Part shown: positions 10,434-22,597 of the stretch, piece after piece
Layout of the letters: the number at the start of each line of letters is the position of its first letter
Position numbering within the stretch: position 1 is the stretch's first letter
The notes under the pieces: model-generated
What the model was told of the DNA's origin: nothing
Seen by the model: the letters and a program-made list of their open reading frames with translations, nothing else
Database searches by the model: none
From: Solanum dulcamara
Taxonomy: Eukaryota > Streptophyta > Magnoliopsida > Solanales > Solanaceae
Assembly (NCBI RefSeq): GCF_947179165.1
Contig: NC_077238.1
Span: 37,561,793-37,625,792 of the forward strand
DNA length: 64,000 bases
Direction of reading: 5' to 3'
Program-made: the position numbers and the translations under genes

Positions 10434-11468
10434 ATGCCTCCAAAGAAAGCGACAGTTGCTCAGAAGGGCAAGTCAATAGCGGATGAAACACGTCAGACAT
10501 CGGGGGTTATTAAGGCTCATGCCCAGTCTATGCCGAGAATCATGCTCCAGTCGGCGAGCTCTACTACGCCGCCACCCCCAGAGGAGCTTAGAGCAGCAGT
10601 AGCTGCAGCCCCCGAGGCCCCAGTACCTAGGCCTCTAGCCCCACAGCTAGGGCCAGAAGACAAGGCAATGAGGGATGCAGTTCAATTATTGACCAGATTA
10701 ATGGCAGGGCGGGTTCAAAGGCATGGGCTGGGGATAAAGAGACGATGCAGTGAGCGCCAGACCGATAAAGATTACGGCAGAGGCCAGCATAAGAAGGCTA
10801 AGTTGGCTGGTGATTCGGGGGAGCCTCAAGGCAGACAGCCTTACCAGTATAGTCGATACCCTACCCAACTAGCTTGGAGGGTGCCTTTTCAGTCCCCAGG
10901 TGGAAGATTCAATAACACGGGATGTTCAGGAGTCGGTCAAAGCTCTAGGGTTTTGGGTTCACCAATAAGCAAAGGTTTGCGTCAGTCAAAGACACCTTTG
11001 CCCCAGTGTCCTTACTGTGGCAAGACTCACTTTGGGGAATGTCGTCTTACTACAGGTGCTTGTTTCGCCTGCGGCCGTCAAGGCCATTTGGTGAGAGAGT
11101 GTCCATTCAGAAAAAATTTAAGGGATGTAGCTCAACCTATTGGATCAATTGTTGGAGTTCCTTCTTCGTTGGCTACGTGCCCTAAAAGGCAGGATATTCA
11201 TACCTCAGTAGGCCATGGTAGAGACCGCGGTAGACCTTCTAGTTCTAGAAACTCGTCGAACCGCATTAATGCTTTGCCTAGTGGACAGGACCATGAGGTG
11301 TCGTCAAATGTAGTTCCAGGTATATTATTAATCTCCTCTCAGGATGTATATGTATTAATAGACCTAGGCTTCACCTTGTTATATATGTCTCTGTTGGCTA
11401 TCAGTATTGGGCGCCCTGTGTGGCTGCGATATAATACGATAGGAATATATATGATGTTGGCCCTGTGA
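10434..11468 (+). CDS. gag: Truncated gag-protease ORF of family A
   Basis: The likely start is MPPKKATV at 10434; an in-frame ATG lies 12 bases upstream at 10422. The ORF has about 344 codons. The N-terminus is Pro/Ala-rich. Near codon 100 the sequence jumps from QRHGLG to a basic segment (KRRCSERQ, HKKAKL) with no room for the roughly 200-residue capsid-like retrotrans_gag domain, which appears deleted. A CCHC zinc knuckle, CFACGRQGHLVREC, lies at about codons 210-223 and is preceded by a CPYCGKTHFGEC pair. The ORF runs on into the start of a retropepsin-like domain, where the active-site DxGST motif reads DLGFT. It ends soon afterwards at TGA. RNA binding by the knuckle is plausible; assembly and protease activity are not. 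Confidence 0.82.
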   Translation: MPPKKATVAQKGKSIADETRQTSGVIKAHAQSMPRIMLQSASSTTPPPPEELRAAVAAAPEAPVPRPLAPQLGPEDKAMRDAVQLLTRLMAGRVQRHGLGIKRRCSERQTDKDYGRGQHKKAKLAGDSGEPQGRQPYQYSRYPTQLAWRVPFQSPGGRFNNTGCSGVGQSSRVLGSPISKGLRQSKTPLPQCPYCGKTHFGECRLTTGACFACGRQGHLVRECPFRKNLRDVAQPIGSIVGVPSSLATCPKRQDIHTSVGHGRDRGRPSSSRNSSNRINALPSGQDHEVSSNVVPGILLISSQDVYVLIDLGFTLLYMSLLAISIGRPVWLRYNTIGIYMMLAL

Positions 11469-13319
11469 GGCATTGTTGGCATTTTCTGCGTGCAGGTGTT
11501 GAGATAGTAAGAAATATAGAGGAAACTCTGCCAAAATTTTCGTAGAAATAAAAAGAGAATGAGCTGCATGGCTATAGTATGTCTTGAAACGTGGTTCTCT
11601 CAACAATAATGAGATTTGACTAAACAAGTATGGCTGACCTCGAGAAATGAGTTAATTGCTGAATTAATGGCAATAAAAACTAGGAGATCGATATTGATAT
11701 AGTAGAACGAAGTTGGAAAGGAGCTATAAGCCAAGGAAGATGACTTATAAAAGACTGATAGATCGGAATAAAACGATATGGAGAGGCTTCTCCTGAATTG
11801 ATACATAGGGATAAACTATGACAAGTTATGGTTGAAGGAAGTAACGGTATGACTAAGACAAGAGTACGAGGGATAAAGAATTGTGATGGATATGAAGTGT
11901 TAAGAAGACAGCTACAAATTGAAAGTATAGTATGATGAAAAAGTAATAAGATAAGGCCCCTATTACCACGAAATTGATATGGTTTTAAGCAGGATTAGAA
12001 ATGAGCCTTAAAGCACACGACAAAGATGCAAGCTCAGGAGGCGTAAAGAAGTAGGGTGTACACATGACTCCACTCTAATGATTAGTGGTATCCACTGGAA
12101 TAAAGTTAGTATAATAACGAAGCTCGAAACATGAGTCATTAAAGTTTAAGTACACTCGAGTGGGGAATGTGCACCAATTATGAGCCCTCGCTAATTACTG
12201 ATTGGGATGAATGGAATGTGGCTTTGAGTGCACTACTACATTATGGATACTACTCGAGTATCAATCATTAGATGAGATTCGATTCGAGATATTCCAAATA
12301 TTACAGCACCCTACGATTGTGCTAGGGTTTCCTAGAAAGGCAACCTAACATGGGGATGATTTAACAGAAGATGTAGATATGGTGCAACCCGTTAAATATG
12401 TTGGAATAGAATCATTTGTGTGTAAATAGCTGAAGATATACGGAGAATGACATAGGTACACCCTAAAAGGGGGGAAGTGGACAAAAGAAGTACAAGCGTA
12501 AAAGAAAATCAACTGATGCTATCGCATGTAAATGGGGACGCTTAAACATCAAACGAGACCCCATAAGAGATGGACGTGATCATACCCAAACTGATGCACC
12601 GGATTCCGTCAAAACTCCGAAGTTGAGCGTGCTCGAATAAGAGTAGCACTAGGATGGGTGACCCCCTGGAAGTGAGAAAGAGAACAAAACAAGTATGACA
12701 AAAAGAGATTATAAAAGCGGGTTAGTACAACGACACATATAGAACAGAGTACGCCAAGAGCAGAAAAAGATTATGACTGAAATACAATGCACCTCGTGAA
12801 AATGGCACAAGAATAGTTGTGCAACCTATGAATATTGGCATACTAAGAGCGAGGTCAAATGATTACTCGATAAAAGAAAGTCAGTAATAACAATATGATT
12901 TCCATATTTAGAATCTATTCAGGAAAAGTGTAAGATGGTTCGAGGCAGAACAATTAAGATATAATCGGTATTAAGGACAAGAGCCATAGTTGAGCCTTGA
13001 CCTCGACTAAAGGAGGTAACCCACTAGTATAGCAATGCTAAGGAATTTTCTCGACTGCTCTATGTCCGTACACACATTTATGTAAGGATTACAATATGAT
13101 GTATGGTAAGAAAACTGGAGAAAAGATCTGAGTAAACGAGAAAGATAGCATACATAAAGCATTACAAGTTAGATTAAGAGGAGTTGTACAATAGCTTAAG
13201 TTAAAAGAAGCATCAGCAGTCTGATAGCCTATCTCAGGGAATGGAAACCCCGACTCAGTGGTGGAAAGCAGTTAATATGTATTATAGTATGAGCTGACCT
13301 TGCATTCTAAGGAACTGGG
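11469..13319 (+). other. Non-coding decayed internal region of A element
   Basis: About 1.85 kb without a meaningful reading frame. Its reverse complement is recognisable in the minus-strand A element: about 11600-11810 matches 25,990-26,230, and 12180-12240 matches around 22030/25079. The sequence is therefore a shared family component, not random DNA. Reverse transcriptase and RNase H motifs were looked for and not seen. Confidence 0.6.
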
Positions 13320-13540
13320 AGTTCATACGGGCTATGGTAGATGGGCTGACAGAATCAACCTGTTCCCCTCCAGTTAGAAAGGCATATTCAGCTGAGGGTT
13401 CTGCGAAATGACATAGTAGGGAAACAATAAGATTTCACGGAGTCCCCACATCTATTATCTCAGATAGAAAAGTTTAATTTACAACTAACTGCTGGAAATC
13501 ATTTCGTAAGGGATTGAGAAACCCAGATGAATCTTAGTAT
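13320..13540 (+). pseudogene. Integrase core remnant
   Basis: Translation gives VMVDGLTES where V-VDRLTKSAHF is usual, then RFHGVPTSIISDR, then WKSFRKGLRNP. The first two catalytic aspartates are still visible. There are several stops, and no legible Glu region follows. The minus-strand A element lacks 13343-13694 precisely between two TAGAT copies. Confidence 0.75.
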
Positions 13541-14136
13541 GACATTTTGCCCTTCGATTAAGGGACAGGCCCAGATGTGATCCACTAAATTATTGATGAA
13601 GTAAAGCTTATTCCGGGACAAGATATTGATTAGCAGCCTAAAGTCAGCAAGAAGGGGATACATTGATCCTTCGCAGAGCATTTTTAGAATAGATAAAACT
13701 GCCTATGAGTGGGACCTATAGTCCGATTTGAAACAATACATTCAGTTTTCACAGATCAATGCTCCGTAAGAATGGGAACGACGCTCCCAGAATATTTCAT
13801 GTGGAGGAGGTCCACGTAATAGGGAGTTATCCTACGAGGGGCAACCTATCTCCATCCGGGATCAGCAGATTAAACGGGTTGTGAACTAAGGACATAACTT
13901 CCGTCAAGGTACTATGGCGGAATAAAAATCGTGAAGACATAAACTGGGAGGTTGAGAAGGATATGAAACACAAGTGTCTGTACCTATTCCCGATGTCTAC
14001 GGATAGCCCCAGTCTTGGAACTCGTATATTAATTACTTGGATGAAAATGTATGTAATTCTAGTAGAAAGGCATCTCCCTATGATCCGTATAAAGTCTTAA
14101 GGAAAGTTTTATTCAACATTCGGGGATGAATGTTCT
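13541..14136 (+). pseudogene. Pol C-terminal tail remnant
   Basis: A readable patch at about 13880-13980 gives TKDITSVKVLWRNKN then INWEVEKDMKHK. This is the C-terminal end of plant gypsy pol, which in chromoviruses lies beside the chromodomain. Upstream of it (13541-13860) the frame is scrambled. The minus-strand A element has the equivalent patch at about 20740-20830, reading KVLWRNKN on the minus strand. Confidence 0.7.
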
Positions 14137-14150
14137 AAAGGGGGGAAGGA
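14137..14150 (+). other. Polypurine tract
   Basis: aaaggggggaagga directly precedes the 3' LTR, as expected for the plus-strand cDNA primer. The minus-strand element has aaaggggggaagaa in the equivalent place. Confidence 0.92.
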
Positions 14151-17100
14151 TGTTACACCCCGCACTCTTGAGCTCGGAACGTCTTCTTAAGTTCCTTAGA
14201 CACTATCATGTGAGCCGGATAAGCTACGACACTATCAAACAACTCTAAGGAAAGAAGATTGTGATACCTCGCGAGAAGGGAGGTTGGAGATAGAGTCATA
14301 AGAATCCGGAAAGAGTTGGAGGCTAAGAAATGAGTCATAGGACTCGATTTACCTACGTAATACACTAAGTTAAGAGTCTTATACACTTAAGTTGCTTAAG
14401 GATATACCAAGCTTACGTAGTTCGGATTACATGAGCTCTTAAAGTAAGACGAGATTACGAACCCGCGAGGAAGGGAAAAAGACGACGCATGGAAGCCAAT
14501 GGAGGAGCGACATGTGGCAGAACCTCAAGCAAGCAGGTGATGCACCTACTTAGGTTCAAGTAGGTGATGCAGCTGCTTGGGGGAGGTGGACCCCGCTCCA
14601 CGTGGCAGCCCCTAATTGGCAGCATGACACGGTGGCCAATCATGGCTTGACACGTGTCCTCCTTAGGGGATGACACGTGTCACCCCTTGGGAACACCTAT
14701 ATAAGTTGATATGTATCCTAATTACTTCATTTCATTAACAAATTTCCAGCAGCAACGTGAGAAAACAAACCCTAAGAGCTAAGGAGAAAATTTCGACGGC
14801 TTGGGACAAAAAAATAGGTAAGTCCCATTTTCGTTCCGTAAATTAATTAATTAGCATATACTAAGATGATATGGAAGTATTAGTAGTACAAAATTAGGAT
14901 TTTGTGCAGCAAAAATCGGACAGCAAGCTGCCACAATGATTCAGCACGTGAAAACAATTCCGAGGCGCGATTTCGGCGAGTTCTAGCTAATTTCGGGAAA
15001 GGTAAGTTCTTCCCCTCTAATTTGAAGTTTATGATGTTAAATTATGGTGTATTACACACCTTAGGAGCTGCTGGAAGTTGGGGAAAAGTTTTTAAAAGTT
15101 CAGCGTTCGGAATAAATGAATTTGGAATCGCTATAGTTAAGTTGTTGTCGAAATAAGGTGTTGTACGCGTAGGGGCTGCTGCTGGTTGTGTTGTGGCGTG
15201 TTGCAGGGTATAAAAGTTATCTAAATGAGGTGTGGGATCTTCTGGTTGCAGCCACATGACCCTCCGCTTTGCAATTAAGAAATTCGCGAAAGAAAGATTA
15301 AAGACTCTAGTTTTGGTATCTTAGTTTCGAGTTAATTGTCGGGGGTTTATATTGTGTAATTTTGGTCGTAATATGTATATGTATGGGTTGGTGGTTGCAT
15401 TTTTGGTTGGATTCAGGTGCTAAGGACATGGTTGGGAATTCGGATAGGGCACATTATAGGGGAGGTGCTGCCCGATTTTCATTAACATCCTAACTAGTTA
15501 AGGAATTAGCCGAGAAGGCGAGCGAAGGGATGAATGTTATGAATACTCATGGGTAGTCTAAGTTGCTGAAAAGTCCAAGGTTGTTAATACTTACATTACT
15601 TCCATGTTAAATAGGTTTCGAGGACAACGATGTGGACGTGATTAAGAGAAGTCCATACAAGGTATGTGAAGCTTTCCTTTGGCGTGTTTTTGGAATAGAT
15701 ATGTAGAACTATTCTTCTTTTCTTTTGGCATGTCTTAGATATAAGTTATGAATGATATGTATACGATAATTGGGATTCAATCCATTCGTAAAGCCCTGAG
15801 TATGAGTTGAGACTCTTGTTTACTTCTTGGTATTAGAACTTCTGCAATAGCTGAGTCATTGCCTTTTTGTCTTCTATGTGATGAAAACTAGTACATGTAA
15901 AGCCTATTTCTTCTCTCCTTTGGAATGGCTTAACTTTAAGTGAAATGGTATATGATATAGGTTTAGAGGTAATTCCATTTATGAGCTCTGATTGTAACTC
16001 GTGACTTGTAGTCACTCCTGAACATTAAGAGTCTGAAAGTAGTCAAACTACTATTCTCGAGCCTGCTATATAAGGAATAGAAAGTAGAGGTACCAGCTCC
16101 TCTTTTTAGAGGCTCTAAAATGATAAATGCTGTTGATTGCATGAGTTGAGTCTTTGACTAGATAAATTGTGTTTCTGATTGCATAGACTATATTTCTGAT
16201 TGCATGAATTATGTGGCATTATTTTGATGCATGTTTGTGATCCCTAAAGCCCCAACTGATATAAGCCCTAATGACATCTAAAGGGATACCTCGGATAACT
16301 ACTCCCCCAGTCTTCAGGTGACGGTTCACTTGAATGTTTCATCGAGTCTTAGATAATGACTTAGTTGCATATGGTTTCTCACTACTCTACTTGTGCATAC
16401 TGTAACCCATCCTTCCTCGAGTCCCATGATGGGCCAGGATATGTTATCGTGCACAGTGTTACTGCTTCTTTCACCGCATCCCGGGCCGGATGGGTATAGT
16501 TCCACGCACGAGGAGACGATGCCGTACGTGAGGTGTGATATATGTTATATGTTATGACGATACGATTATTCACCGAGTCCCGGGCCGGCAGTAATATGAT
16601 AGTATATTTGGTGAAATAAGGAAGGAACACCGAGTCCCTCCTTAGAGGGCCGGGTACATATGTATATTATGATGGTACGCTATAGACGTACACCACTCCA
16701 TTCACCGAGTCCCTCACTAAAGGGTTGGATACTTTATGTAGGCATGCATATGAGATTAAAGCAATACATTGTGACCCTGAGCCCCGTAGTGAACCGGGTA
16801 TAATACGATGATATACATGATATGATGATACCGTATACAATGGTATGATACCGTATACGATGATACGATGAAATGAAATGCATTATGACATGATGATTTG
16901 TGATTATGAAGTAATGATAATGACACTGAGTTCACTAGAGGGCCGGGCACAGTATATGATGGTGTATAGGATCACGTGTCCTAAGGTGCAGGTACAGTAA
17001 ATTGTTAATTGTTATACTTATCCCCTGCATCCCTATTTCAGTTATGATCTCAGTTACGATGTGTTATACTTTCCATACTTAGTACATATTTCGTACTGAC

Positions 17101-17554
17101 CCCCCTTTTCTCTGGGGGGCTGCGTTTCATGCCCGCAGGTACAGATGTCGGAAGTACTTCACTGTTCTGGAGCCTAAATTTTGATGCTGGTCACTTAATG
17201 TATATATTTGTACATTCAACGGTACGGCGGGGGCCTTGTCCCGCCATATGTTGCTTTTACTATTCTTAGAGGTCTGTAGACATATGTATATGTGGGTTGT
17301 TTGTGAGTTAGTTTCGATGTTGCCTATTTGATATGTTGTGAATGTTTTTGTTATAGCAGCCTTGTCGGCTCGCGTGCCCTTTCATGATATGAAACAAATG
17401 AAAGAGGCTACATGTACATGAAAAAGTTTTAAACTATTGGGGTTTTGTATATAGTATCACATCACACACGATTCAACTTAAGTGTAGTTGATAAATACGC
17501 ATGAGAGGGTCCATGTCGGAATCCAATTGCGGCCTACGGGGTTGGGTCGTGACA
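14151..17554 (+). mobile_element. 3' LTR of complete A element
   Basis: Starts tgttacaccccgcactc, ends gttgggtcgtgaca. It is nearly identical to the 5' LTR, apart from the 44-bp deletion near 17150 and scattered, mostly transition differences, such as CACGTG to catgtg at about 14510. It runs into ATAGC (TSD) and then into the interrupted minus-strand LTR. Confidence 0.93.
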
Positions 17555-17559
17555 ATAGC
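17555..17559. repeat. Target-site duplication, right copy (ATAGC)
   Basis: Identical to 6778-6782. It lies between the terminal CA of the plus-strand A element and the resumed minus-strand LTR. Confidence 0.95.
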
Positions 17560-20547
17560 ATAAAAACGTTTACAACGTGTTATATAGGCACAGTCGGAAC
17601 AAACTCATAAATAACCCACATATACATATCTATAGACCTCTAAGAATAATAACTGTATCATATGGCGGGACAGGGCCCCCGCCGTACCCCTGAATAAATG
17701 AATATGTACATCAAATGACCAGTATCAAAACCTAGGCTCTAGAACAGTGGAGCACTTCCAACATAGCTTAGAAGAACTCCTAAGCTGACGGATCTCTAAA
17801 ATGAATATTTGTACCTGCGGGCATGAAACGCAGCCCCCCGAAGAAAGGGGGGTTAGTACGATATATGTACTGAGTATATAAGTATAACAGAATTGAGATA
17901 ACAACTAAACAAAGATGCAGAAAACCAAGTATAACATTTAATAGGGTACTGTACCTGCACCTTACAAAATAAAGTCATGTATACCACAATCACGTACCGT
18001 ATCCGGCCCACTCGGGGACTCGATATTACAAACACATCATCTATCATAATAGGTATATATATGCCATTAATGCTGTGGCCCGATCCATGCATCATACAAT
18101 AATACCGAGGAACGATGGCCCAATCCGTATATCGTATAATAATGTCGAGGAACAATGGCCCAAACCATATATCATATAATAATTCCTAGGTACAATGGCC
18201 CGATCCATAAATAACATAACATGTTGTGGAACGTACGGTCCGATCCTTACATAGCAAAATATGTCGAGGTACGTTCGGCCCGATCCATATATATCATAAT
18301 GCATATACATGTATGTAAAACTCTGTAAAATATCAAACATCCCACATATATCATCCTAAAGCACGTTTAAGAGCCCCTAGATATATGAGCTTACACATCC
18401 CAACACTATTCAGCCTATAGGAGGCTTAAGGGTCGCAGTTGAACTACTTCAAGGTCCCTATCATTCAGAAGTGGGTACAAGTTATGAGTTACGTCCAGAA
18501 TCTATAAATGGAGCTATCTCCAAATCCATGTTCTATAGTACCTATCGACCAGTCTTTCTAGAAGTAGGAAAAGACAAGCTTTACATGTACCATTTCATAT
18601 CACATGGAAGACTTTGAAAACTAATGACTCAACTTATTACAGGAGTTCTAATCAGTAGGAAGTGGACAAGAGCCTTAACTCACACTCAGAGTTTTAAGAG
18701 TGGAATAAATTCAAACTTCATATACATAATACTTACATCTAAGTCATGCCAAAAGAGAGGAAGAATAACTTTACATACACTACTTTTCAGTATATAGAAC
18801 ACTTGAGGAATGGAAGCTTAACTACTTTAAGAGTCTTAATATTCAACAGTGAACACGAATTATTAATCATGAATTATGTTCAGAGCTCATGAATAGAGTT
18901 ACCCCAAGCTTCATACATATATCATTTGTCACTTAAATCTAAGACATGCCCAAAAGAAAGAAAAGATAGGCTTTACATACTTATTCCAAAAACACGCCAA
19001 AAGAAAGCTTCACATACCTCGTATGGACTACTCTTAATCACGTCTATGTCATCGTCCTACAAACCTATTTAACATTTAATCAAGGAGAGTATTAAAAACC
19101 TTAAACTTTTTAGCGCCTTCGGTTGCACCTTCGTATTCACATAACTCATTTTCTTGCTAGCCTCTTCGACTAGTTCCTTAACTCGTTTAAAGAGTTACCG
19201 GAAATTGGACAGTATCTCCCCTATAATATCCCTACCTGAATTCCCACTTACATACCTAATTACTTCATCCAACGAATAACAATAACCTGCAGCTCATATT
19301 CAAGTAAAACATGAAAACATTACATAATATAAACTCCACCCAACTTGCTGAAAATTGTAATACCAAAATAGGGTTTCTAGTCTTTGTTCCACAAAACCAT
19401 TAATTATATGAAAGGAGGGGTCGTGTGGCTGCAAAAAGCAGAACACACACCCCTTTTAAAATACATTTAGTCCATGCAACACATCACCACACACCTGCAG
19501 CAGCACCCCACACGCACAACACCCCATTTCGTCTACAATTTAACTACGACGACTTCACTTTTGATTGTTTCTATCGTCAAGCATTTCCACGACTTTTTTA
19601 TACTTACAGCAGTATATAAGGTATATAATACACTACATAACAAACCCATAAAGTCCAAATTTAAAGGATAAGTCTTACCTTACCCGAAATTAGCCAAAAC
19701 TCACCAAAACTCGCCTCGGAACTTCTCTAGTCGGGCTGAAACTGTGTGGACTGTTTGCTGTCCGTTTTGGCTGCACCAAGTCAGATTTTATACTTCTAAT
19801 ACCTCCATATAATTTTTTTATACGCTTATAATTAATTTACGGAATGAAATTGAGACTTACCTATTTTTTCCTCCTAGTCGCCACACTTTTCTCTCTTAGC
19901 TTAGGGTTTTCATTTTTTTGTGCTGCTGAACTTTTTGGTGCTTTGTTGCAGGTTTTTGGATAATTAACTGAAGCTAAGAGTCATTTTAACATGTATATAT
20001 GGGATGCCTTGGATGTGACACATGTCATCACCTTAGGGTGACACGTGTCAAGCCATGATTGGCCACCGTATCATGCTGCCAACTAGGGGCTGCCATGTGG
20101 TATGGGGTCCACCTCACCCAAGCAGGTGGGTCACCTACTTGACCCCAAGCAGGTGGGTCACCTGCTTGCTTGAGGTGCTTCCACGTGTCATTCCTCCATT
20201 GGTTGCCACGTTTCGTCTTTTCCCCTTTCCTTGTGGGTTCGTACTCTCATCTTATTTTAAGAACCCGTGTAATCCATGCTATGTAAGCTTGATATGTATT
20301 TAAGTAACTCAAGTGTATAAGACTTCTAAATTAGTAGTTTACGTAGGTAAATCAAGTCCCATGATTCATTTCTTGGCCTCCAATTCCTTCTGGAATCTTA
20401 TGACTCTATTTCCAACCTACTCTACTATGGGGTATCACATTCTCCTTTCCTTAGCGTCATTTGATAATGTCGTAGCTTATCCGGCTCACATGATAATGTC
20501 TAAGGAACTTAAGAGACATTACCAACTCAAGATTGTGGGGTGTAACA
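17560..20547 (-). mobile_element. 3' LTR of minus-strand A element, main piece
   Basis: Resumes at ataaaaacgtttacaac and ends at gattgtggggtgtaaca. With the 205-bp outer piece the LTR is about 3.2 kb. It carries the 40-bp repeats at about 18080-18300. A minus-strand TATA-like tgtatatat lies at about 19992, with one CACGTG at about 20042 and one degraded copy (cacatg) at about 20020, and two CAAGCAGGTG motifs lie at about 20122-20165. Confidence 0.9.
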
Positions 20548-20561
20548 TTCTTCCCCCCTTT
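20548..20561 (-). other. Polypurine tract of minus-strand A element
   Basis: The plus strand reads ttcttcccccctttt-like pyrimidines; the minus strand reads aaaggggggaagaa just before the LTR start. This orients the element and identifies the LTR on its left as the 3' LTR. Confidence 0.9.
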
Positions 20562-22035
20562 AGAACATTCGTCCCCGAATGTTGAATAAAACTTCCCTTA
20601 AGACTTTATACAAACTGTAGGGAGATTCCTTTCTATTGCAATAACATACATTTTCATTCAAGTAATTAATATATGAGTTCCAGGAGTGGGGGTTACCTGT
20701 ATACATTAGGAATAAGTACGGATACCTGTGGTTCATGTCTTCTTAGCTTCCCAGGTTATTTCTTCATAATTCTTATTCCGCCACAGCACCTTGACAAAAG
20801 CTACGTCCTTAGTTCGCAACCCTTTTAATCTGTCGATCCAGGATGGAAATAGGTTGCCCCTTGTAGGATAACTCTCTTTTATGTAGACCTCCTCCACGGG
20901 AAATATTCTGGGAGGGTCGTTTATATTCTTGCAGAGATTGATCTATGAAAACTGAATGTATTGTTTCAAATTGGATAGTAGGTTCCACTCATAGGTAGCT
21001 TTATCTATCATAACCCATATAAACTTATACTTCCGTAGAGTGCGAGGTCAGCTTGCACTATAACATACCTTAATTGCCTTCCATTTGCGAGTAGGGATTC
21101 CCATCCCCCATAACAAACTGTCAAGCCTCTGATGCTCCACTTCATTTAAGCTATTATACAACTCCTCTTAATCCAACTTGTAACACTTTAGGTACACTAT
21201 CCTGCACTTTTACTCAGATCTTCTTTCCAGTCTTATTACCATACATTATGTTGTAATTCTTACACAAACATATGTAGATACTTAGAGTAATTCATAAAAT
21301 GCCTTAACGTCTCTATACTAGCGGCTTACCTCCTTCAGTCGAGGTCAGGACTCCGCCATGGCTTTTGTCCTTAATACCGATTAGATCTTAATAGTTCTGC
21401 CTCGAACCATCTTACACTTTTCTTGCATAAATTCTAAGTATGGCAATCACATTGCTATTACTGACTTCTTTTTATCAAGTAATCACTTTCTCTTACTCTT
21501 AGTATGCTAATGCTCGTAGGATGCATAATTATTCTTGTTCTATTTGCACGAGGTGCGTTCCATTTTAGTCATAATCTTTTCTGTTGTTGGCTTACTCTGT
21601 TCTACATGTGTCATTGTACTAACCACTTACAATCTCTTTTTTTTATTCTTGTTTCGTTGCCTTTTTCACTTCCTATGAGGTCACCCATCCCAGTGCTACT
21701 CTCATCCAAGCACACATAACTTCGGAGTTTTGACAGAATCCAGTGCACTAGTACAGGTATAATTGCATCCATCCCTTATGGGGTCTCATTTGAAGTTTAA
21801 GAGTTCCTATTTATATATGATAGCGTTAGTTGATTTTCTCTTATGCTTGTAATTCTCTCGTCCACTTCCCCCCCCCCCTTTTAGGGTGTACCTATGTCAT
21901 CCTCTATTTAGTTTCAACTATTCATATGCGAATGATTCTACTCCAACATATTTAACGTGTCGCATACCTACATTTTCTGTTAAATCATCCATACGTTAGG
22001 TTGACTTTATAAGAAACCCTAGCAGTGCATTCAAA
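20562..22035 (-). mobile_element. Internal region of minus-strand A element, 3' half
   Basis: Complement of the plus-strand element's 12,240-14,136 region. The pol tail is legible on the minus strand at about 20740-20830 (RTKDV, KVLWRNKN). The integrase core present at 13343-13694 of the plus copy is missing here: the sequence goes from a ggttatgatagat equivalent straight to aaagctacctatgag near 21005. A poly-C run of 10 is at about 21870. No intact gene was found. Confidence 0.75.
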
Positions 22036-22040
22036 GCCAC
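22036..22040. repeat. Target-site duplication GCCAC (second copy 25074-25078)
   Basis: Exact 5-bp repeat flanking the solo LTR. The rebuilt empty site matches a paralogous sequence in this window. Confidence 0.95.
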
Positions 22041-22384
22041 TGTTACACCCCACACTCTTGAGCTCGGAACGTCTTCTTAAGTTCCTTATACACTATCATG
22101 TGAGCCGGATAAGCCACGACACTATCAAACAACTCTAAGGAAAGAAGATTGTGATACCTCGTGAGAAGGGAGGTTGGAGATAGAGTCATAAGAATCCGGA
22201 AAGAGTTGGAGGCTAAGAAACGGGTCGTAGGACTCAATTTACCTACGTAAGCCACTAAGTTAAGAGTCTTATACACTTAAGTTGCTTAAGGATATATCAA
22301 GCTTACTTAGTGCGGATTACATGGGCTCTTAAAGTAAGACGAGATTACTAACCTGCGAAGAAGGGAAAAAGACGACGCGTGGAA

Positions 22385-22597
22385 GCCAATGGAGGAGCGA
22401 CACGTGCCAGCACCTCAAGCAAGCAGGTGATGCACCTACTTAGGGTCAAGTAGGTGATGCAGCTACTTGGGGGAGGTGGATCCCCGCTGCCACGTGGCAG
22501 CCCCTAATTGGCAGCTTGACATGGTGTCCAATCATGGCTTGACACGTGTCACCCTAAGGGGCTGACACGTGTCACCTCCAAGGCAGCCCTTATATAC
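22385..22597 (+). promoter_or_regulatory. LTR promoter of solo A LTR
   Basis: CACGTG at 22401, 22491, 22543 and 22566, CCAAT at about 22386 and 22529, and TATATA at 22591. The layout matches the block at 7128-7337, with all four G-boxes intact. The solo LTR could therefore still drive transcription rightward. Confidence 0.65.

Larger units (their letters stand above)
6783..17554 (+). mobile_element. Complete plus-strand family A LTR retrotransposon
   Basis: The element is 10.77 kb long. LTRs are 6783-10230 (3448 bp) and 14151-17554 (3404 bp). By eye they differ at only a few percent of sites, and the 44-bp length difference is one deletion near 17150 relative to 9779-9822. Both LTRs begin TG and end CA. 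PBS, gag-protease ORF, pol scraps and PPT follow in the order of a Ty3/gypsy element, and a 5-bp TSD flanks it. Reverse transcriptase and RNase H are not recognisable in only 2.7 kb after gag, so it could not move alone. It resembles the plant TR-GAG type: terminal repeats plus gag, mobilised in trans. That label is my inference. Confidence 0.93.
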
